IMG/VR virus record: IMGVR_UViG_3300035180_002574
Span: 1 to 64,000 of that record
DNA: 64,000 nucleotides
Strand: one strand, 5' to 3'
From: a virus
Shown: positions 39,194 to 47,970 of the stretch, one piece after another
Position numbering within the stretch: the stretch's first letter is position 1
Layout of the letters: each line of letters starts with the position of its first letter
Position numbers and translations under genes: made by a program
Notes under the pieces: model-generated
Seen by the model: only the letters and a program-made list of their open reading frames with translations
The model's database searches: none
Told to the model about the DNA's origin: nothing

Positions 39194-40161
39194 GCGTCTT
39201 TTAAATCCTCATGCAATAAGCTTATGCTTGCGCTGTATAATGGTTGTATTTTTTTATCCATAAATTGGTTGATATCATCACCAAGATAATATGATGCGCT
39301 CAAACCAAGATGTCTTGAATACAATGAATTAGTAATACATTCTAGATCTTTATAATTAGTAACTGTTATACTAAATTTTCCGTTATAAAATGCATCTGCT
39401 AAAAAACTTGTTTGACCCTCACACACAAATAGTGGAGAGTTAAATATGTTACAATAATAATCTTCAGATTTCCAAATTGGTTTTGATATAACCGTAGAAT
39501 ATTTTTCATACGGGAATTCTGAAAATATAACGGAGTCATCTTGATGTTTTAACATGTGAGAAATCTGTACATTGGGTAAAAGTAATCCTGCTACTATTTG
39601 GTGTGTGCATGGTTTATACGGTTTGCCAATTTGGTGATATGGTCTAGTCCACTCATATTCTGATTTTATATTGGGAGGCGTATTTATGTCGCCAAAATGA
39701 GAATACACCATTCTTCTATCAGAATTAATAATAATGTTTACTATTTTCTGATAATGATCAGAATCTTGTTTTAAGAGACCTAAATATTGATTAGATAAGC
39801 CTGTATTATATTTGCTTTTATGTGATATGGCAAAATTTATAAGTGATGAGCTATATTGCCAAAGTGGTATGTTTAATAACCGGGCAATATAAGAAGTAAA
39901 ATAGTCCAGATCCGAAATAATCAGATCTGGACCATAAGTTTTTATTTGTTCATAATAGACATGAACATTATCGTTATTTAAGGATATTGATCCATTGGGA
40001 GATAATAATGCATCCAGAGTCCAATCTATATTAATTGGAGGGCTAGATTTTTTGTAAGCGGCTATTTTTAATTGAATTGTGGTTTTACTTAATTCCTGGT
40101 AAACTCTCCACAATTGAATTTTGGAATTGTAATTGTTTCCTGCCGCGTACAATATCTTCAT
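39190..40161 (-). CDS. GT-B-type glycosyltransferase-like protein, 323 aa
   Basis: MKILYAAGNNYNSKIQLWRV opens a GT-B style N-terminal Rossmann half; YEQIKTYGPDLIISDLDYFT and SYIARLLNIPLWQYSSSL resemble the acceptor-side DxD-like region of MurG/UGT relatives. Near the C-terminus LFVCEGQTSFLADAFYNGKF corresponds to the donor-binding E-G-x-x-S/T loop. It may glycosylate DNA, virion or host surface; the substrate is unknown. Coupled to the exonuclease and HAD genes. Confidence 0.65.
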   Translation of the reverse strand: MKILYAAGNNYNSKIQLWRVYQELSKTTIQLKIAAYKKSSPPINIDWTLDALLSPNGSISLNNDNVHVYYEQIKTYGPDLIISDLDYFTSYIARLLNIPLWQYSSSLINFAISHKSKYNTGLSNQYLGLLKQDSDHYQKIVNIIINSDRRMVYSHFGDINTPPNIKSEYEWTRPYHQIGKPYKPCTHQIVAGLLLPNVQISHMLKHQDDSVIFSEFPYEKYSTVISKPIWKSEDYYCNIFNSPLFVCEGQTSFLADAFYNGKFSITVTNYKDLECITNSLYSRHLGLSASYYLGDDINQFMDKKIQPLYSASISLLHEDLKDA

Positions 40162-40745
40162 TTATTTAATACAGATTTGAAAAACTCAACTTGTTTTTCA
40201 AAAACTTCCTTGGTAGCTTTCACGTCAGCTTCGGCTGAGTGCGCTTTTTCGTTTTTCACACCATATTTCTTGACCAAATTGGATAAGCTGTATCCTTCAG
40301 CCATTTTACCTTTGCAAAAATCCATAAAGAACTCTAATTGCATGGTGTCTAGAGATCGTCTTCCAAAAGGATAGGTGTCCTTGGCATTACACTTGTTCCA
40401 TAATTGTTGAAGCATGTCTCGGTCAAATGCAATATTTTGACCAACAAGAATTCTATCTTCGGCAGGAGACCCATCTTCCTGGATCCAGTTTTCTATTTCT
40501 ACCAAGGCAGCGTTGGGATCTTTATAGGTATCTTTGCCATATTTCGTAAGCAACTTAAGATCCTCTAATTTATGACCATTGATTCTTAATGCGGCAGACT
40601 CTGCTTGATCTGGGTTAAGAGGTTTCAAAAACCAAGTCTTTTGGATGCCGTCCGAAAGACGAAGCAGAGATAACTCAATTACATCATGAGTCCTGCTGTC
40701 CAATCCTGTTGTTTCTACGTCAGCCACATAAAGCGTATATTTCAT
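40158..40745 (-). CDS. DEDDh 3'-5' exonuclease (DnaQ-like), 195 aa
   Basis: YVADVETTGLDSRTHDVIEL is Exo I, RILVGQNIAFDRDMLQQLWN Exo II, and KNEKAHSAEADVKATKEVFE Exo III. It is a clear paralogue or analogue of the exonuclease at 30950. It could serve as a proofreading or RNA/DNA-trimming enzyme. The spacer to the next gene contains a GC-rich hairpin (GGCGGC/GCCGCC) near 40775. Confidence 0.85.
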   Translation of the reverse strand: MKYTLYVADVETTGLDSRTHDVIELSLLRLSDGIQKTWFLKPLNPDQAESAALRINGHKLEDLKLLTKYGKDTYKDPNAALVEIENWIQEDGSPAEDRILVGQNIAFDRDMLQQLWNKCNAKDTYPFGRRSLDTMQLEFFMDFCKGKMAEGYSLSNLVKKYGVKNEKAHSAEADVKATKEVFEKQVEFFKSVLNK

Positions 40746-40805
40746 TTAACACCCTTTGTTAGTTATTCCGCACTAATATAAGGCGGCTGCCGCCGGCTGT
40801 CAAGC

Positions 40806-41240
40806 TCAGGATTTATTTATCTTTTTGCGCCCGCGCTTCTTTGGGACTTTTTTATTACTAGCTTCTACTTTTACTTCTTCTGATTTACTGATAGTCTTTT
40901 TTAGCTCTGTTCGAAAACTGTTTAATGATTTTATTCCAGTTTTCGCTTGAGCTAAAATGAAATTAAAACCCTCAACTGTTTGAAGGTATTCTCTTTCTCT
41001 TTTAGAGATTTTAGTACTTTCAATAGTAAAAATAACTTTATTATCTTGCATGACCTTCCATTTTTCTCCCTTGTTTGGCATGGAGGATCGCTTAACTCTA
41101 ATTACTTTCTCAGCAATATCATCTTCTTCATGATAAAGATCATATTCAAACTTACTGAAAGTATATTTTGAATTTTGTTCCTTTACTTCATCAGTAATCG
41201 GGGTAACAAAAGAATTATCATTATTAGTTTTAGTGGACAT
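40806..41240 (-). CDS. Hypothetical basic-tailed protein, 144 aa
   Basis: ATG 41240 (MSTKTNNDNSFVTPITDEVK) is chosen over ATG 41252 because an AGAAAGA site precedes it. The middle is beta-rich (NKGEKWKVMQDNKVIFTIES) and the C-terminus is a Lys/Arg tail (KKVPKKRGRKKINKS) with an AT-hook-like RGRKK. Likely DNA binding; function unknown. Confidence 0.65.
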   Translation of the reverse strand: MSTKTNNDNSFVTPITDEVKEQNSKYTFSKFEYDLYHEEDDIAEKVIRVKRSSMPNKGEKWKVMQDNKVIFTIESTKISKREREYLQTVEGFNFILAQAKTGIKSLNSFRTELKKTISKSEEVKVEASNKKVPKKRGRKKINKS

Positions 41241-41252
41241 GTTCTTTCTCAA

Positions 41253-42464
41253 TTATTTGCAAATACTATCAACTGCTATTAAGCCAGAAACGCCCGCACT
41301 TAATAAACCAGGGATGCCGGCACTTTCGCCAACAACAAACATGCCCCCTACTTCTGTCTCTAAATTATTACCAATATTTATTTTTGGAGCCAGAGGCATG
41401 ATAGTTGGGGCATGATAATAACCTTTGGTAGCTAAATCTGGAATGATTGCCGTCAATTCATTAATTGATTCTTTTAACCAATCATATTCTTTAATATCTG
41501 ATATTTTAGATTTACCAGACAAAATATGAGTTATTCTTTCTTTAATAACTCTATCGTTAGTTAAAACAAATGTTAATTTACCAATTCTATCTGTTTGTTC
41601 AAATCCTTTATTTGGAAAGGGTCTATTTCCTATTAAAGAAAATGAAACCTTATCTGATAACCATCTATTTTCATTGGATCTAAATGCAGATATAGCCATG
41701 TCGATATGATCTTCTGGAATAACCGTTCCATTCCATGAAAATGGTCCTAACTCCAAATCATCTCGTATTAAAGAACAGTTGGACTTATTAAAATCCTTCA
41801 TATATGAAGAATTAATTTCCACTCTAATTCCAAATCTAGCAATATCGTTATTATCTACAATTCCAAATGAATTGAATAGATCTTTAGCCCATCTCCAACC
41901 ACTCCTACCAGCTGCAATAATTACTTTTTTACATTTATACTCTTGACCTTCGCCTCCAATAATAACGAAGTATCCCTTTTGTTTGTAAATGGTTTTGATT
42001 TCATTATCAAAACTCAAAGTAACGTTTTTACAATCTTCGGCTGCATCAGAAATGTATTTAGACAATGAATGTACTTCTTTTGGGTACATTTGAATGTAAT
42101 CATTCGTAACTATCTGAAAATTAAGTTTATTAATTTTCTTGGTGAGAGCCGCATTGGGAGCCTTATCACGTATGATTTTAAACAAATCAATATTTGACAA
42201 TGCTTTATTTAACCAAGTATTGGCTGATTTTGCTCTGCGTAATCCAGTGATTTCTGCCACTCTATCAATATCGCTAAGATAGAACTTTCCATCACTGTTT
42301 GGAAGACACCCGAGCCAACCCTCTAGCTGGCGGCGCCTTTTCATGGGCGGTCTGCCCAAATCAAAAACTATAGTTTTAACGTCACGATACTCTTTTGCAA
42401 TCTTCAAAGTTGCAAAAGCTCCCGCCACACCGGCACCAATGATTCCTATATCGAAATTACTCAT
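41253..42464 (-). CDS. FAD-dependent dehydrogenase-like protein, 403 aa
   Basis: FDIGIIGAGVAGAFATLKIA is the N-terminal dinucleotide-binding GxGxxG. CKKVIIAAGRSGWRWAKDLF is the second FAD-contacting segment, and GGMFVVGESAGIPGLLSAGV the C-terminal FAD motif. It belongs with the uncharacterised NAD/FAD-utilising dehydrogenases (COG2509-like). The Cys-containing CLPNSDGKFY segment follows a basic RRRQLEGW stretch. Substrate unknown; a role in flavin-linked modification of RNA or metabolites is possible. Confidence 0.8.
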   Translation of the reverse strand: MSNFDIGIIGAGVAGAFATLKIAKEYRDVKTIVFDLGRPPMKRRRQLEGWLGCLPNSDGKFYLSDIDRVAEITGLRRAKSANTWLNKALSNIDLFKIIRDKAPNAALTKKINKLNFQIVTNDYIQMYPKEVHSLSKYISDAAEDCKNVTLSFDNEIKTIYKQKGYFVIIGGEGQEYKCKKVIIAAGRSGWRWAKDLFNSFGIVDNNDIARFGIRVEINSSYMKDFNKSNCSLIRDDLELGPFSWNGTVIPEDHIDMAISAFRSNENRWLSDKVSFSLIGNRPFPNKGFEQTDRIGKLTFVLTNDRVIKERITHILSGKSKISDIKEYDWLKESINELTAIIPDLATKGYYHAPTIMPLAPKINIGNNLETEVGGMFVVGESAGIPGLLSAGVSGLIAVDSICK

Positions 42465-42528
42465 ATTTTAATATTCCGCAAATGTGCTTATGCACACGCC
42501 GAGTATTATATCATGAGGTAAATTTCTT

Positions 42529-43182
42529 TTACACTTTTTCGATCAATACATCAATAGTATCAAGCACTTTATCATCATATGGGTGCTGGTTATTTAAAAT
42601 CTTTTGAATAGCACCATCAAATTGCCTGTCGATATTAGAAAATGGCCACATATAATAATAGTATCTTTCTTTAAACTGTTCTAGATAGCCCCGTTTGCTC
42701 ATATTTAGGTCTACACTAAAATTTAGTTTTTTACTTAATTTATACAAAGAGTACATCGAGACAATATAAGCCCTCTTTTCAAAATACATTCTAAAATAAG
42801 CTGGAATTGGCAAAGCAGCGATAATTAATAAAGGCAAGAATATCTTCCAAGACAATAATAGAAGAGGTAGAAATAATAAAACTAATATCTGTGGAAACAA
42901 ATATAAGAACCCAAAGAGAAATTTACTAATCTTTTTGGCATCATTAATATGTATTAATTCATGAAGTAAGACTATAGAGCTTGATACTGGTCTTGCTTTA
43001 ACAGAACTTTCGGTAGGGAAATAAACGGTGGAACCAATAGTAGTGATATAACTACTCATAAAATCTTTATTGAAAAATAGTAATTTGCCCAATATTTTCA
43101 TAAAAGTAGATTGATCTTTGTATTTAATCTGAAGATCTGGGAAATTTTCTTTTGCACTAGAAACTAAACTATCAAATGACAT
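42529..43182 (-). CDS. Membrane HExxH metallopeptidase-like protein, 217 aa
   Basis: ATG 43182 (MSFDSLVSSAKENFPDLQIK) follows GGCGG. IVLLHELIHINDAKKISKFL holds a zinc-protease HExxH. Two hydrophobic segments follow (LFGFLYLFPQILVLLFLPLL and WKIFLPLLIIAALPIPAYF), so the active site lies at the membrane. A third-ligand acid may be in the ...EKRAYIVSMY segment. It resembles small M48/SprT-type proteins only loosely. It diverges from the large fibre gene. Confidence 0.65.
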   Translation of the reverse strand: MSFDSLVSSAKENFPDLQIKYKDQSTFMKILGKLLFFNKDFMSSYITTIGSTVYFPTESSVKARPVSSSIVLLHELIHINDAKKISKFLFGFLYLFPQILVLLFLPLLLLSWKIFLPLLIIAALPIPAYFRMYFEKRAYIVSMYSLYKLSKKLNFSVDLNMSKRGYLEQFKERYYYYMWPFSNIDRQFDGAIQKILNNQHPYDDKVLDTIDVLIEKV

Positions 43183-43265
43183 AATGACCGCCTTTACGCC
43201 CAATTTATCAGGCACAGGATATACTAAATTTTTAGTATATATGTGAAATTTATAGAGGTTAAACA

Positions 43266-46200
43266 ATGGTACAAACAAAATATCCAGCTCAATTAGATGA
43301 TAATGCTAGTCTTCCAAAGGCTGTAGATAATAAAACTCCTGTTCAAGCAGACGTAGTTAATAGGTTGCGTGCTGCCATTATTGCTACAGAGTCAGAACTT
43401 GGTGTAAAACCAAGCGGAGTGTATTCTACAGTTAGATCAAGATTAGATATCATTGAAAATGGTTTGAATAATCTTCAAATAATTAAATTAAATCAAGATT
43501 TGGGTGGAACTTTAGATGCACCAAAAGTCATCGGAATTCAGGGAAGACCAGTTTCTAGCGCAAATCCAAACTTATTTGACGCCATTGTTTGGAATGGAAT
43601 TGCCTGGGCGCCTCATGCTATTGGGCTACATGGAGTAATAATTTCTGGAGATCTTTCCGGAGATACAAACTCTCAACGAGTTATTGGAATTCAAGGAAGA
43701 CCAGTTTCTAATACCGCTCCAACTACTGGACAATCATTAGTTTGGAATGGATCTACATGGACTCCAGGCGGTGGATCCAATACGCTAGATGGTGATGTTA
43801 CAGGAGATTCATCTACCAATATCGTTTCTTATATTAAAGGAATTGCTTCTCCAGATCCTGCACATATTGCTGTAGCTGATTTAATTGAAGTTAAATCTGA
43901 TACTACACCACCTCCGCCAGCGGTTGAGGTTCCAAATATTACATCACCTTGTTTTGTAGTAAGCTCTTCCGATGGGTATATTTATGTTGGACAAAACTTT
44001 CCAGATATGGGTCCGGGTCCTGTTCCTATTCCTTCTCCATACGCAAAAGTATATAAAATTAACGTAGACGGAAATGTTGTTTATGGATCTTCATTAATTG
44101 ATTTGTCGAGCATTTGTGATAGTATTTATGATTTGGCAGAAGATGATAATTATTTATATACTGTCTTTGGTGAACATGGCGATGTATTTGCCGCCATCAT
44201 TAATAAATCAACTATGGTAATTGCTGGTTATGGCGCTTTACAAGGCAATGGAAATTCCATTTGTGCCGATAATGCTGGTAATTTTTATTGTATCAGTTAT
44301 AATAGTGGTGTAGGAAATGTATATATTGAAAAATTTATAACAGCAGATTGTTTAGGAACCATTCCTACAACTGCTCCAACATCCAAGGTATCGGCATTGC
44401 TAACCAATACTATTTATAAAATAACGTTTGGTGGTGGTAAAATTTGGGGATGTAATGGTGGCGAATCGGATTATGCGGTAACAAGATTTAATTCAACTAC
44501 TTTAGCTGTAGAATTAGAAGCAAATCTAGTTGGAGATACCACTCTTACTCAGGCAGATGCCATATTGTATAGTAATTCTTTTGTGTGGGCAGGCACTGGA
44601 AGTATAGTATTCAAATTAAACCCTACAGATTTATCTACTCTAAATTATTATGTACTATCAATACCTGCATCATTTAACACGATCGTTCAGCTATGTGGGG
44701 GTCCAGATAATTCTGGAAATTTGCATAATTGTATTTATGCGTCGGATAGATATAATTCTGTAATTGGTCAAATAAATATAAATACCGGATCTGTTAATGT
44801 ATATCCTATGTCTTCCAATAATAATAATGTTATTGCGGGAATAGCTTCAATTGGTAGATTTGTATATGGTATGGTGCCATCAAATAAATTCTCCACAGCT
44901 CAAGTTAGAGTATTTAGTTCATTTAATCAATCTAATAAATCTTTAGTGGGTTATGTTCCTCCAGCTCCTCCAGCCCCTCCACCATATTTGGCTTATTCTA
45001 AAATTGGTGGGGATATATCTGGACCAATAACCAATGTAGTTTTAGAATCAATAAAAGGAATATCAGTACCAGAATATAAGGGAGAGCCTGATAATGACGT
45101 TTTAGGGTTAAAAACTTTAAATATATTTAGCATGCCAACAGGATCGCATTATGATGTTAACACCGGTTTACTTTGGGTCACTGATTATAATTATCCTTAT
45201 GTACATGCCATAGATACCAAAAAAAGACAAGTAATAGCAACTATTAGATTAAATAATGTTATTCAACCAATGGAATCTTCATTTACATGGGAATTAAATG
45301 TTAATGAAGGTCAAACTACTGATTATGGATTAAGACTAACAGCAGATGACGATTATGTTTATATTAATGATAACTCTGATAGTGATCCTTCATTAATATT
45401 TGTCATTAGCAAAAAAACTAAAAAAGTAGTGGGAGTATTAAATACTACTGATCCTGTAGTAGATCTATCACCAGATAACAAAGGTAATTTATGGGTAACT
45501 GTTAATTTTGCCGGGTATCCAGACTCTCCGCCACCAGGATTTACCAACGTTAGAAGATATAGTTTACAGCCAATTTTAGCATCATTTCCGGCAACATATG
45601 TTCTTAATGCAAGTGTTGCTACTATGATTGATAATCAATTTAGTGCAATTTGCTATGGAGATAATGAAGTTTGGGCAGGTTCAAATGACCCAAGCCATAC
45701 TGTATACAGATTAAATGAGTCTGCCAACATCATATCTTCGGGTGGAGCATCGCTTTCTAATTTTACAAACTATTATGGTATGTCATATATAAATGGTAAC
45801 GTATATGCTGGATCCAATAATAGATCTTTAGTAAAAATTAGTCCGTCATTATTCCCGGGTCCAGGCTCTATTACAACAAGAAATATTGGTATTATTGTAC
45901 CAGGTACTTATAGATTAGCATATCCAGTTTATGATGATGTAAATAAATTAATTTTAGTAGCCGATAATTATAATGCTTTAATTTATAGGTTTGATGAATC
46001 TCACTTTATATTTTTTGACTCTATTAAACAAGATAATTTGATCGGGGGTCATATTGGTTTTCCAAGTGTACCATCAGTAGTTTATTCCAAATCAACTTCT
46101 GAAATTTGGGCGCCAACCGGCTGGCATGCATTAAATATCAATTCAGACACTGGATCAGCAGGAGATGATTATACTACGGCAACATGGTTGGGACCAGTTC

Positions 46201-47960
46201 AATTAGAATATATGTCTCCTCAAACAATTAGTGGCGTAACAGTTAGTGGTACGCCGTCTATTGGTCAAGTATTAACTGCTACTTCTTCTACAACAGCAGA
46301 CTGGGAAACCAAAACATCAAATGTAATTGATGGAGTTACAGTTTCTGGTGTTCCAGCATTTGGACAAGCCATACTAGCAAATTCTAATACTACTGCATCT
46401 TGGCAAGATATCACCACAATAGCTGGTACTTTTATTAATGGGTCCGCATACACCTCTCCTGTTGATAATGTTATATTAACCGCAACTGCATCTGGAAATG
46501 CTAGTTGGTTGCCATTAGCATATGATAATGCTAATGCTGCTAGAGTTACAGATTCTATTGGAGCGTCTGTAGAATATAGATTAGAGAAAAATATAAATAT
46601 AGGATCTAACCCTGGAGACGTTCATATCCATGATGGTTATAATTTATGGGTTATTGGTATTGTTAGTGGTAATTTATACATCACTTGCATAAATAAAATA
46701 ACTGGCAACATTGATTCTAGTAGAACTGGAATATATGATGCTGATGCTACATATTCTGTTGTAGCTGCATCCAGTTATGGATATTTGGTTACTCAAAAAT
46801 ATGCGTGTGGAGTTTATGGAAACGGTCTTAATGGAGAGAAATTCTATATTTATATAGGGTACAAACAAACCTCCACCAACTTACCAGTATTGGCTGTATT
46901 TGATCCGACAACAAATGTATTAACTAAAACAACATTAAGTGTAAGCACGGGGCAAACACGAGCCCTTTTCTTTGATGGCAAATATCTGTGGGCAGCATAC
47001 CAATTAGATAGCGCAAATGGAGTAATTGCTAAGATTGATGCGTTTGGTAATCCCGGCGGTCTTACCGTTACAAGCGCCGTTGCCATTCCAGATACCTGGG
47101 CTCCTTCCATTTTTATTAAAACAAATGTTGGAATAATTTTTATTACATTGGGTCCATCTCCCAACTATTATTCAAATGTTTACATATTTGATAATATTGG
47201 TGCCACCTGCACACTTGTACAAAATGCTTTTGCTCAATACAATACTGTTGCATATGACGGAAACTATATTTATACTGTCCACGCAAATAATGTTACAAAT
47301 AAAAATGGAGTCTCTGCTTCTTTTGGTATTCAATCCTTAAATAAGTATTTTACTAGTGTTTTAGCCTCAGCAAACAAATTAGTATTTGATGGTAGATATA
47401 TTTGGCTATTAAATAGGGGATATGATGGAAAAAATTATCTATATGCCACAGATCCATTATTATATACAAGTAATAGCACTAATTGTATAGTGGCTTGGGG
47501 AATTCAAGCGTCTGGAAACACTACTTACGTATATGACATGACATATGATAACGATTCTATTTGGACGTCTGGACAATCTTATGTTGTACAAATGTCTAAA
47601 AGAAAATATGTAAATACATATGGAATCAATAATGCTGGTCCGCTAGTTGAGAGAGTCAGGTTATCTCAACCGCCATTAACAGTCAGTACAAATGTTAATG
47701 AAAATGAAAATATAATTTTAGTATCTCCTTCTGGCGGGTACGACGCTTCCAATGTAGTTGTTAATCTTCCTGCAAATGCAGTGGTTGGGCAGGAATTTAC
47801 TATCAAAGATGCTGCTGGAACCGCCGCCACACATAATTTGATTATTACTCCTCCTGACGGTCATACCATTGATGGCGCTTCAACACAATCAATCGCCACC
47901 AATTATGGTCGTATGAAAGTAATATACAACGGAAGCAGTTCTTGGTTTATTATAGGATAA
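43266..47960 (+). CDS. Large tail fibre/receptor-binding protein, 1564 aa
   Basis: Start follows AGAGG. The N-terminus (ATESELGVKPSGVYSTVRSR) is a short coiled region. Repeats of the form GDLSGDTNSQRVIGIQGRPV and then SLVWNGSTWTPGG, common in phage tail fibres, follow. The long middle consists of YVY-x-N and NGxLWVT-like strands with VxRLN spacing, suggesting one or more beta-propellers. Pro-rich linkers (PPAPPAPPPY) separate modules. The C-terminal 90 residues (VVVNLPANAVVGQEFTIKDA) are a module reused in the other fibre genes. Probably a trimeric distal fibre. Confidence 0.85.
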   Translation: MVQTKYPAQLDDNASLPKAVDNKTPVQADVVNRLRAAIIATESELGVKPSGVYSTVRSRLDIIENGLNNLQIIKLNQDLGGTLDAPKVIGIQGRPVSSANPNLFDAIVWNGIAWAPHAIGLHGVIISGDLSGDTNSQRVIGIQGRPVSNTAPTTGQSLVWNGSTWTPGGGSNTLDGDVTGDSSTNIVSYIKGIASPDPAHIAVADLIEVKSDTTPPPPAVEVPNITSPCFVVSSSDGYIYVGQNFPDMGPGPVPIPSPYAKVYKINVDGNVVYGSSLIDLSSICDSIYDLAEDDNYLYTVFGEHGDVFAAIINKSTMVIAGYGALQGNGNSICADNAGNFYCISYNSGVGNVYIEKFITADCLGTIPTTAPTSKVSALLTNTIYKITFGGGKIWGCNGGESDYAVTRFNSTTLAVELEANLVGDTTLTQADAILYSNSFVWAGTGSIVFKLNPTDLSTLNYYVLSIPASFNTIVQLCGGPDNSGNLHNCIYASDRYNSVIGQININTGSVNVYPMSSNNNNVIAGIASIGRFVYGMVPSNKFSTAQVRVFSSFNQSNKSLVGYVPPAPPAPPPYLAYSKIGGDISGPITNVVLESIKGISVPEYKGEPDNDVLGLKTLNIFSMPTGSHYDVNTGLLWVTDYNYPYVHAIDTKKRQVIATIRLNNVIQPMESSFTWELNVNEGQTTDYGLRLTADDDYVYINDNSDSDPSLIFVISKKTKKVVGVLNTTDPVVDLSPDNKGNLWVTVNFAGYPDSPPPGFTNVRRYSLQPILASFPATYVLNASVATMIDNQFSAICYGDNEVWAGSNDPSHTVYRLNESANIISSGGASLSNFTNYYGMSYINGNVYAGSNNRSLVKISPSLFPGPGSITTRNIGIIVPGTYRLAYPVYDDVNKLILVADNYNALIYRFDESHFIFFDSIKQDNLIGGHIGFPSVPSVVYSKSTSEIWAPTGWHALNINSDTGSAGDDYTTATWLGPVQLEYMSPQTISGVTVSGTPSIGQVLTATSSTTADWETKTSNVIDGVTVSGVPAFGQAILANSNTTASWQDITTIAGTFINGSAYTSPVDNVILTATASGNASWLPLAYDNANAARVTDSIGASVEYRLEKNINIGSNPGDVHIHDGYNLWVIGIVSGNLYITCINKITGNIDSSRTGIYDADATYSVVAASSYGYLVTQKYACGVYGNGLNGEKFYIYIGYKQTSTNLPVLAVFDPTTNVLTKTTLSVSTGQTRALFFDGKYLWAAYQLDSANGVIAKIDAFGNPGGLTVTSAVAIPDTWAPSIFIKTNVGIIFITLGPSPNYYSNVYIFDNIGATCTLVQNAFAQYNTVAYDGNYIYTVHANNVTNKNGVSASFGIQSLNKYFTSVLASANKLVFDGRYIWLLNRGYDGKNYLYATDPLLYTSNSTNCIVAWGIQASGNTTYVYDMTYDNDSIWTSGQSYVVQMSKRKYVNTYGINNAGPLVERVRLSQPPLTVSTNVNENENIILVSPSGGYDASNVVVNLPANAVVGQEFTIKDAAGTAATHNLIITPPDGHTIDGASTQSIATNYGRMKVIYNGSSSWFIIG

Positions 47961-47970
47961 TGAGGAATAA